From Rhynchospora pubera (taxonomy: Eukaryota; Streptophyta; Magnoliopsida; Poales; Cyperaceae), in contig JAMFTS010000054.1 in NCBI GenBank assembly GCA_028095005.1, forward strand, positions 62,001 through 126,000: 64,000 nt of DNA, in the 5' to 3' direction. A program made the translations under genes and the position numbers. Positions 54,401 through 64,000 of this stretch are shown in pieces (position 1 is the first letter of the stretch; every line of letters starts with the position of its first letter). Under the pieces are notes generated by a model that did not search any database, was not told the origin of the DNA, and was given only the letters and a program-made list of their open reading frames with translations.

Positions 54401-57400
54401 ATATAGATTGTTGTGATCAAATTACTTAAAATGAATGCAAAATTGATTCAAATCCTCAAATATACTTAGAATCTGTAAAATCTGGAAAATTTGTGAATAA
54501 TTACAATGTACAATCCAACCGTTTTGAATAATTGAGCTCATAAACATATTATACACAATATAAAGAGCTTAAATATAGATTGTTGTGATCAAATGACTTA
54601 AAGTTAATGCAAAATCGCTTGAAATGCTTAATATACTCAGAATCTTTAAAATCTGAACATTATTTGCATAATTACAATTTATAATCCAATCGTTTTGAAT
54701 AAATGATATCATAAACATATTCTAGACTATAAAGAGCTTTAATATACATTATTGTGATCAAATGACTTAAAATGAATGCAAAAGCGCTTGAAATGCTCAA
54801 ATATAGTCAGAATCTGTAAAATCTGCATATTATGTGAATAATTTGAATGTACAATCCAATCGTTTTGAATAATTGAGCTCACAAATATATTCTAGACTTT
54901 ATAAAGAGCTTAATAGTATATTATTGTGATCAAATGACTTAATATGAATGCAAAATCGGTTAAAATGCTCAAATATACTTAGAATTTAATAAATCTGCAC
55001 ATTATGTGAGTAATTACAATGTATAAACCAATCTTTCTTAATAATTGACTTCATAAACATATTCTAAACTATATAAATATCATAAATATAGATTACTGTG
55101 GTCAAATGACTTAAAAAATTAATACGAAATCATTTAAAATGCTCAAACAATCTCAGAAATTGTAAAATTCGTATATTATGTGAATAATTACAATGTCTAA
55201 TCTAATCGTTTTAAATATGTAAGCTCATAAACATATTCTAGACTATATAAATAGCTTAAATATAGATTATTGTCAATAAATGACTTAAAGTGAATACAAA
55301 ATCACTTGAAATACCCAAATATACACAGAATCTATAAAATTTTTACATTATTTGTGTAATTTCAATAAATAATCCAAACATTTTAAAAGAGTGTGCTCGT
55401 AAAAAATTCTTGCCTATGTAAAGAGCTTAAATATATACATTATCGTGAACAAATGTCTGTAATTGAATGCAAAAATCGCTTGAAATACTCAAATAACCTC
55501 ATTATCTTTAAAATCTGCACATTATGTCAAAAATTACAATGTATAATACAATGCTTTTGAATAAGTAAGTTCGTAAACATATTCTAGACTATATAAAGAG
55601 CATCAATATAAATTATTGTGATCAAATGACTAAAAATGAATTTAAAATCGCTTGAAATGCTCAAATATACTCAGAATCTGTAAAATCAGCAAATAATGTG
55701 AATAATTATAATGTATAATCTAATCATTTTGAATAAATGAGTTTATAAACATATTATAAACTATATAAAGAGCATAAATATATATTATTGTCATCAAATA
55801 ACTTAAAATGAATGCAAAATCGCATGAAATTCTTAAATATACTCAGAATCTGTAAAATCTGCAAATTATGTGAATAATTATAATGTATAATCCAATTGTT
55901 TTGAATAAATAGTTCATAAACATATTATAAACTATATAAAGAGCTTAAAAATAAATTATTGTGATCAAATGACTTAATATTAATGCAAAAATCGGTTGAA
56001 ATGCTCAAATATACTTAGAATCTATAAAATCTGCACATTATGTTTTTTAATTACAATGTGTAATATATTCATTTTGAATAAATAAGCTCATAAATATATT
56101 CTAGTGTATATAAAGAGATTAAACATAAATTATTGTGTTCACATGACTTAAAATGAAAGTAGAATCGTTTCAAATGCTCAAATATACTCATAATCAGTAA
56201 AATCCGCACACCATGTGCATAATTACAATGTATAATCCGATCATTTTGAATAAGTGAGTTCATAAACATATTCTAAACTATATAAAAAGCATAAATATAG
56301 CTTATTGTGATCAAATGACTTAAAATGAATGCAACATCGCTTGAAATGCTCAAATATACACAGAAGCTTTCAAATCTGCATATTATGTGTATAATTACAA
56401 TGTATAATCCAAACATTTTGAATAAGTTATATCATAAACATATTCTAGACAAAATAAAGAGCTTAAATAGATATTATTGTGATCAAATCACTTAAAATGA
56501 ATGCAAAATCGCTTGAAATACTCAAATATACTCAGAATCTTTAAAATCTGCACATAATGTGATAAATTACAATGTATAATCCAATGCTTTTGTATAAATG
56601 ACTTGGTAAACATATTCTAGATTATATAAAGAGCATTAATATTGATTATTGTGATCAAATGACTTAAAATAAATGCAAAATCGTTTAAAATTCTCAAATC
56701 TACTCTGAATCTGTAAAATCTGCAATTATTTTGAATAATTATAATGTATAATCCAATCATTTTGGATAAATGAGTTCATAAATATATTATAAACTATATA
56801 AAGAACATAAATGTGGATTATTGTCATCAAATAACTTAAAATGAATGTAAAATCGCTTGAAATACTTAAATATACTCAGAATTTGTAAAATCTGCACATT
56901 ATGTGAATAATTACAACGTGTAATCCAATCATTTTGAATATGTGAGCTCATAAACATATTCTAGACTATATAAAGAGCTTAAATATAGATCATTGTCAAC
57001 AAATAACTTAAAATGAATGCAACATCAATTGTAATGCTCAAATAAACTTAGAATCTGTAAAATCTGCACATTATGTGAATAATTATAATGTATAATCCAA
57101 TCGTTTTGAATAAATGAGCTCATAAACATATTCTAGACAATATAAAGAGCTTAAATATAGATTATTGTCATCAAATAATTTAAAATGAATGTAACATCAA
57201 TTGAAATGCTCAAATAAACTTAGAATGTGCAAAATATGCACATTATGTGAATAATTACAATGTATAATGCAATTGTTTTGAATAATTTAGCCCATAGACA
57301 TATTCTAGACTATATAAAGAGTTTCAATGTAGATTGTTGAGATCAAAAGACTTAAAATGAGATCAAAATCGCTTAAAATGCTCAAATATACTCAGAATCT

Positions 57401-60020
57401 GTAAAATCTGCACATTATGTGAATACTTACAACGTATAAACCAATCTTTTTGATTAATTGACCACTTAAACATATTTTAGACTATATATATAGCATATAT
57501 AGAGATTATGGAGATCAAATGACTTAAAATGAATGAAAAATCACTTAAAATTCTGAAATATACTAAAATCTGAAAAATCTGCATATTATGTGAATAATTA
57601 CATTGTACAAACCAAATTTTTTGAATAATTGACCTCATAAACATATTCTAGACAATATAAAGAGTATAAATAGAGATTATTATGATCAAAGGAGTTAAAA
57701 TGAATGCAAAATAGCTTGAAATACTCAAATATATTCAAAATCTTTAAAATCTGCCATTATATTCGTAATTATAATGTATAATCCAATTGTTTTAAATTGA
57801 TGAATTCGTAAACTTATTCTAGACTATATAAAAAAGCATAAATATAGTTTATTGTGATCAAATGACTTAATATGAATGTAAAATGGCTTGAAATGTTCAA
57901 ATTTACTCGGAATCTTTCAAATCTACACATTATGTGCATAATTGCAATGTATAATCCAATCATATTGAATATGTCAGCTCATAAACATATTCTAGACATA
58001 TGAAAAGTTTAAATATTAAGAAAAATTTAAAGGTCCCTTATAGAATGTAAGATAAATAATTTTACAATTATTAGAATGTACTAAAAAGAGGAGAAAGCAC
58101 ATCTGATGATATGTAACTAAGTACATGCACTATTGAATATCAAGACATGATATATATCAAATTCAATGTGTTACTTGAAACTTTAGGCAGAATTTAATAT
58201 ACTAAAGTAAACTCACCTAATTCTAAACTAAACGGGTCAACGAACGTGATAATGGTCATGATAGTGACAATTGCCTTTTTGTATAAACCCAATTCCTTGT
58301 GCATCCATTGGTACCAACCACTGTACCAACTAAAAAATCAGCTCACCAAAATTAACAATCACCATAACAAACATTATTTCTTACTTCTCCTCACTGTTTT
58401 GATACTAAAAAACCTACCCTTGTACATTGCCTTTCCTTCAATGCAATTGGTATCAAGCCTGTACTTGTGTCATACCAGCCCTAATTTCTCCCACCTTTCT
58501 ATACCACCATACCTGATCTCAAGTGGTCCTACCAATATATACCAAGACATCTAAAATCGATATGAATTCACTCTTTCATCAACTGAGATCTTCTATACCA
58601 AAAGATCTGATCAAAATTGACAAAAATTTGAAAAAAATAAACAAATTAGCCACACAATTTCTAACTTTATAACAAAAAGAAAGACAAATCGCATTATTAT
58701 TAATTCAAATTAGAAAAAAAAACTCACAATAGAAAAATTGATGCTTAAAGCAACAATTGATGTGTAATTACTTGTTGACTTATCATATAACACGTGTAGC
58801 TTTCTGTTTCACAAATACATGAACCCAACATGAGGAATTAATGTAGTGAAGTTTGCACAAAAAAATACATGAAAAATATTCAATCATTTATATGCATTCC
58901 CTCAACAATTCATGGCTTCTTATCTCATTTTTGTTTCTCATTGTTAGCTTCAAAGTATTTCAAAAAAATAATAAGAAAAAAGAAATTAAGTTACCTAATT
59001 GTAAGAGATGAATATACTAAAACCACCATCCAAAAGATGATTGTTTGGTTGTTCCTTCAAAATCAGCAGCACACAATATAAAAAGATATAAAAGATGTCA
59101 TGCAGTCGATATCACTTCCTTTTTTCCTCACTTTAGATCTGAAATTGAAAAAAATACCAAGGAATAACCAACAATTACAAACCTCCCAAAAATATAGCAC
59201 CAATAGTACCTGTACTCAGTTTAGATTTGAGATTAAAAGATTGATAATCGATAACCTAGATAAAAATAAAAGAGGAGAAGGGTCATTTTTTCACAAAATT
59301 TCACAGATATGGATGACGTGTGCAGTAGATATAAAAATAATGGAGAGTGCGACAATAATGACGGTTTTAATACCAATTTGATTTCTCTAAGTACTATATA
59401 AGGAAAATAAATAGTATTTAAATATAGCTTTGAAACACAATTAATACAAAACAATAATGGCAGCATCAAAGATTCCCTTGATTTGTGCATCTATCCATGG
59501 TTGGTAAGAAAATGAGTTGTCTTGCCTTAAAAATTTTGAAATTAAATTGAAGGGTCAAAAATTTGCTCCCATATATATCATATATCATATAAATATACTA
59601 AGTGGTACATAATAGCCAACCAAATGATAAAGTAACGGCATCAGTACTAAATGGACCTAAGAGTTCAATTTCTTTAAGCAAAACTGAATCATATAATAAG
59701 ATTTGTAGGAAAGATAATAAATCCAAATTTCTAAAATAAAACACATGAGAAATCACAACTCATAAATAACATGACAAAATCAAATACAGTCTACATATCA
59801 TTGGTTGGGAGTAAAGAATCGGGAGCCAGGAACACAATGCAACAACCCTGAATCACACATAAAAATAAAGAATCACAAAGAGGATCGCCCAAAATAATTC
59901 AACTATTTCTGTTGCCATGTCAAGTATTCATATTTTTTTTATTTTTTTAAATTTCTAGTCCGATATGGTGTTCAGTTGGAGGGGTGTGAGGGGCTGATGA
60001 ATTGTGTGAGCCAAATGGAC

Positions 60021-60021
60021 T

Positions 60022-60087
<66 letters not shown>
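60021..60087. repeat. (TTTA)n followed by (TTA)n microsatellite
   Basis: A tetranucleotide run changes directly into a trinucleotide run. Confidence 0.95.
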
Positions 60088-60090
<3 letters not shown>

Positions 60091-62074
60091 TTTTTGGTGG
60101 GGGATCTTTCATGAAAAGAAACAAAAACACCCACCCAAAAATTTGAGGCGTAAAATAAAAACAAAGACCTAGCTACAAAAATAAACAGAAAAATGCGAAA
60201 AAATGTATAAAAATAGGTAAAAACTTGCCTTGTCATAATCAATCAGGTGGGATTTGTGCATCTAGCCATGGATCGCAAGAAACAAAACCTGTCTCGACTT
60301 GAATTTTTACATGAGGCGACAGAGAGAGGAGAACTCGCAAAGGAGGCGATAGAGAGAAAGAGCCACTGAGACGAAGAACCTCCCGGAAAAGGCGATGGAA
60401 GAGGTAGAGAGATGATGGAGAGGGGCGCCATTAGGCAAAAGAGAAATGGGGTAAAACCTATTCCAAGGAAGATGTAGAGAGACCATGGAAGAGGTGAAAA
60501 ATCATAATACACGATGACAACATTTTCCATCGTATATTATGACGTAACGGGTCTTCACCGATCTAGTATAATCTGACACATACAAAGGTATATTTGAATA
60601 CGCCACAAAATATAGGCTGGTCTATATTATTAAATTTCAATATGGGTGTTTAATTAACTGAACCAATATCAGGTTCATATATCGCAACTTTGCCATCAGT
60701 GAGGTTTTTCATATTGATTAATAGTGAATAAATAAATACTATCTAATATTGATTGTCTATTAGATAATAATAAATAATATGAAAGAAATCATAAACCCTT
60801 ACTGATATGTATTTGGTAGAATTTAAATAGGAGGTACCACACGGTCCACACTTAATAAAAAAAAATCAAACATACGGGTTAATCTTCAATCACCAGTTGT
60901 AGTAAAAGTCATAGAAATTCATTAAAATCCAAAGGCCTCCTTATGTCAGAACAGTTTGATTGTCCTTATAAATTTTACCTCTTGAAGAAAATGATAGTCT
61001 GCAAGAGGTTGAAGCAAAGATGCTCCTGTAGTCGATGTTGATTCCCTTAGTCCTCAGTTCCGATCTGAAATTGAAAGAAATACCAAGGAACAACAAAATG
61101 TTATAAACCTTGCAAAAATATAGCCTAATCGTACTTAGCCTCAGTTTAGATTTGAAATTAAAAGATGAATAAAAAAAATGAAGAAGAAGAATTGCTCACA
61201 AAGTTTCACTTTTTACATATCCATTTCTTGCTATCGCTTATAACAATAGCACTATTAATCGGAAAAATATTATATATAGCTCAAATACATAGTTTATTAT
61301 TTTTTTATCATACTCTAATTTTTTTCAATGTTCATATTTATAACATTGCTTATCAGCCCCTAATTTCTAATGGACTTCAAATTCAATAAAAATATCTATG
61401 ATTAAAAGAAAATATTATACAAATAAAAAAGAATGCAAATAGAAAAAAAAATTAAGCAATCAAATTAGATGAATAAACACATGAATGGCGAGGCAAGGAA
61501 AATTGTACCTGACAACGTTGTAGTGTCACTAACATGAAGTCCATGATCTTGAACACCCACCTCTAAGTCAAAATATGTAAAATTGTAAAAAAAAATCACC
61601 AAACATAAGAAGAATAAATAACATTTGAAAATAGGAGTTTAATTTTGTAGAAAATGCATCATGACAGTCATCAAGGTCTACCATGATTACTTGTTAAATC
61701 TCGTAGAATTACTAAATCAGTTTCTGAAACCTTTGGTTCCTTATGCTCACAACACTTGTTAAATATCCAGCAATTCACCATTGTAAACTAAGGCATGCAT
61801 GCGCTAAGAAGGATTTCAACATGCAACAATGAAATCATTATTTTTAATTCAAACTCATTAAAGAGTTCTCAGATATATAACTGTATTAATTCAAGTTAAA
61901 TTGTAAGTGTTGATAACTAAACTGAGTACAATATCATGACTAATGCTAAAAATAGTTAACGACTCAAAAAAATATGTTTTTTTTTAATCTACAGACTTAG
62001 TAATCAACAACAGTTTGTATACCTTCCCCCCTACAATTTTACAAATATTGGTTCATATTGATTGTTTCTCAAAA

Positions 62075-62106
62075 TTAATATAAGAATAGAGCGATAGAGA
62101 GAGAAT

Positions 62107-62144
<38 letters not shown>

Positions 62145-62452
62145 TGGAGTTTGGGATTGGAACGTGATTGGCGGAGTTGCAGATGGAGAGGTGACTGCTG
62201 TTGGGATTGGGAAGTGGATGGCTCAGGCGTGTAATTGGAGATGGGTAAGCAGCGGTTGAGTAAGATTTGATCGACAATGGAGATGGAATAGAGAGGAGAG
62301 AGGATCCTTGATGTCAGCCTTGATGATGGGCTGGATGGCGATGAGGTCGATACCGGAGCAAAAGACTCGGAGAAACAATTACTGAGGAACAGATGGGCTG
62401 GATGGCGATGAGGCATGCCTTCCTCCGTGCCCCTTCCTTCCGCTTCTGCCAT
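62075..62452 (-). other. 125-codon open frame, doubtful
   Basis: Begins MAEAEGRGTEEGMPHRHPAH, is serine/proline-rich and ends in a translated GA/CT microsatellite. It contains a 23-bp direct repeat (GATGGGCTGGATGGCGATGA at ~62323 and ~62393). It is more GC-rich than its surroundings and could be a first exon or a captured fragment, but I recognise no domain. Confidence 0.25.
62110..62141. repeat. (GA)n microsatellite
   Basis: Uninterrupted GA run of ~30 bases. Confidence 0.95.
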
Positions 62453-63208
62453 CGCTAGTTCTCTCTCTCTCTATGACTCTATCCCACTGCTCTTCCCGTC
62501 TCCACGAGAAACAAAATGAGGAAATGAAGAATTTAGAAGAAAAATTGAGAATTAAAAGAAAGAAACTAAAGAGGTGCCGAGGCAGTAAATGAGGAGTAAA
62601 TGAGAAAGTTAAACACGGGGAATCCGGAATGATCTAAATGATTTTTTATTACTCTATTTCAAACTTGAATTATCTTGAACATTGAATTGAATATTCAATA
62701 TTCAATAAAAATAATTGAAAAAAAACATCTGGTTAAGATCAATCTAAACCAAACAATATTGAAACTATGAAGGTAAAAGGAAAAGACAAAATATTTGGAT
62801 ATATATAACGAAAAAATCTTTTATTTCTTTAAATAAATAGAAATATTTTATTTCTTTGTAAGAAATAAAAAACTATCCAAGATAATAATTAGATAAAATA
62901 GTTTGTACTTTCTCAATGGATAATGAGAAAACAAAATCAGGATAAATACCAATTCCTATTATTGGTAAAAAAAGGCAGATTGAAAGGAAAAGTTCCCGTG
63001 ATCCCGAATCTGAAACCGAAACTACGCAACGAATAGGATAAACGGCTTAGATTAAAAACTTAAAAAAAACTACGGATATGATCTGTTTTCGGTGTTTGAG
63101 CGTGTGCTTTGCTTTAAAATCCGCGCACAAAATTCATGCAGATTATAATATATTATAGGTTCAGAAGTTTAACATTTTTGCAACAAAATTAAATATCATA
63201 TATATTTA

Positions 63209-64000
63209 CTAGCATATACGCCCACTCAATGTGTGGGCAAAAATAAATTAAACAATAATTTAACATATAATATTTTTTAGATAAATGAACAGCTTTAAAA
63301 AAAATTAATTTATTTGTTTTAGACATTTTTTTTAGAAAGACCAAACAATTGGAACATTCTAGCGCCTGCAATCGCAATGAAAATTGTTTAACACGATGTT
63401 ATGTGTAAATCATAAGAGGAATCTGTTTTCATATCTTCAATATTATGTTTCCTTTAATAGAAATCGAAATAGTTAAATATGAGTACAAAAATCAATGTTT
63501 TCTTTTCTTTATTAAAAATCAAAACATGCCATGAGTGTGAAAAATAATATTTCTTGCAGTTATTATTTGTTAGTATAATATTTAATTTACTTTCCAAATT
63601 TAGGGAATTTAAATAACATTAGAAGTAAACAATGAAAGAATATACTAATTTTAGATACTTTTTCCTTATGTGCAATTTATTGTTGCAGTCAAGCATATGT
63701 TGCGTATCATTTTTTTCCTAAAAGGAATTGTTTCTTGCTGTATAAAATATATCAATAAATGGTTATATGGGGTAAACTTTCTAAATTTACCTTTCTTAAA
63801 ATGCCAGTAATAAAAAGACGTATTAAAAAATTAGCATTTTTTTTTAGGGAAGTGGAGATTAAAAAAATAGGGTGATTTAGATTTATGCCATGCAAATATT
63901 TAAAATTAGAAATATGCCATCACTAAATGACAAATTATTTTTATGCCACTATAAAATAATAGAAATTAGTTTTATTCCATCAAAAATTGATAGGACAATT
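63209..64000 (-). mobile_element. 3' end of a second Helitron, runs out of the window
   Basis: Read on the minus strand, the sequence has the hairpin GCCCAC-ACATTGA-GTGGGC (63220-63238), seven bases, then the terminal CTAG (63209-63212) followed by T. This is the Helitron 3' end; the 5' TC end would lie beyond 64000, or further right than I can recognise. No helicase frame is visible in the part seen. Confidence 0.65.
63870..63995. repeat. ATGCCAT-type repeat units
   Basis: Three to four ~35-bp units with TATGCCA(T/C), similar to the fragment at 47112-47215. Confidence 0.55.

Larger units (their letters stand above)
44256..58015 (+). repeat. ~172-bp satellite array, main part
   Basis: About 75 head-to-tail monomers. 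Successive starts of the ACAATGTATA landmark lie 170-173 bases apart (for example 45341, 45514, 45686, 45856). Monomers are diverged from one another and all run in the same orientation. Three insertions interrupt it (46086-46450, 47112-47215, 51088-51476). The many short frames beginning MFMSSIIQND on the minus strand are shadows of the monomer. Monomer length, AT-richness and array size fit a plant pericentromeric or centromeric satellite, but function is not shown. Confidence 0.96.
58016..63208. other. AT-rich region without a convincing gene
   Basis: 59093-59248 and 61019-61165 are diverged copies of each other (GATCTGAAATTGAAA, AAATACCAAGGAA, CAGTTTAGATTTG). 59481-59510 and 60251-60285 share GATTTGTGCATCTA(T/G)CCATGG. 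These suggest two related but unidentified elements. Short frames such as 60243-60530 and 62075-62452 (minus) lie in low-complexity CT/GA-rich DNA and have no recognisable domain. Confidence 0.5.

Noticed and set aside
44483..56269. Many 60-72-aa minus-strand frames beginning MFMSSIIQND
   Set aside because: Each is the translated satellite monomer; conservation follows the repeat and most monomers break the frame.
38140..58015. CRISPR-like array
   Set aside because: Units are contiguous ~172-bp satellite monomers without short repeats and unique spacers; the genome is plant.
60243..60530. 95-aa minus-strand frame
   Set aside because: No domain, low-complexity, and next to a duplicated non-coding segment.
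60520..60570. Possible Helitron end at GATCTAGT
   Set aside because: CTAG-T is present but there is no upstream hairpin.

Overview
The window is plant nuclear DNA. It holds two spliced or intronless genes of typical angiosperm type (a seven-exon MATE/DETOXIFICATION transporter and a P-class pentatricopeptide repeat protein), two nuclear-type tRNA genes, and a dense set of plant transposable elements with recognisable termini and target-site duplications (TSDs). About 15 kb of a roughly 172-bp AT-rich tandem satellite suggests a pericentromeric or heterochromatic setting. I cannot name the species from the sequence.

Layout. 1-13.9 kb is transposon-rich and holds no host gene: a 4.5-kb element with ~866-bp inverted repeats (622-5106), a Mutator-like element with a perfect 9-bp TSD carrying a C2H2 zinc-finger ORF (7149-9688), two CGTGTC-rich blocks (10.2-11.2 kb) and three fold-back MITEs. 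14.5-20.8 kb is the MATE gene; its introns shelter a MITE, a tRNA-Ser(AGA) gene, a truncated LINE and an 88-bp SINE. 21-30 kb is a nest of insertions (hAT-like elements, a MULE-type MITE, a very young intact Ty1/copia element, a truncated LINE). They surround a broken copy of the 5' end of the PPR gene, whose intact version follows at 30.9-33.0 kb. A tRNA-Leu(CAA) gene, a Tourist-like MITE and a decayed LINE fill 34-37.5 kb.

38.1-58.0 kb is the satellite array. It is interrupted by a 4.75-kb Helitron (39503-44255), a MULE-type MITE, a solo LTR and a small fragment. The satellite contains multi-monomer blocks repeated at a distance, and one block preserves the uninterrupted version of the Helitron insertion site. 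58.0-64.0 kb is AT-rich sequence without a convincing gene and ends in the 3' terminus of a second Helitron that runs out of the window.

The host genes do not form a pathway: the MATE protein is expected in a membrane exporting or sequestering small metabolites, and the PPR protein in an organelle binding RNA. The strongest unusual observations are a 21-bp tandem repeat inside the copia polyprotein that uses the same CTCGGTCCGAG near-palindrome found four times in each LTR, the Helitron-in-satellite insertion with its empty site, the block structure of the satellite, and the zinc-finger gene inside the Mutator-like element, whose stop codon lies between two copies of a C-terminal duplication.
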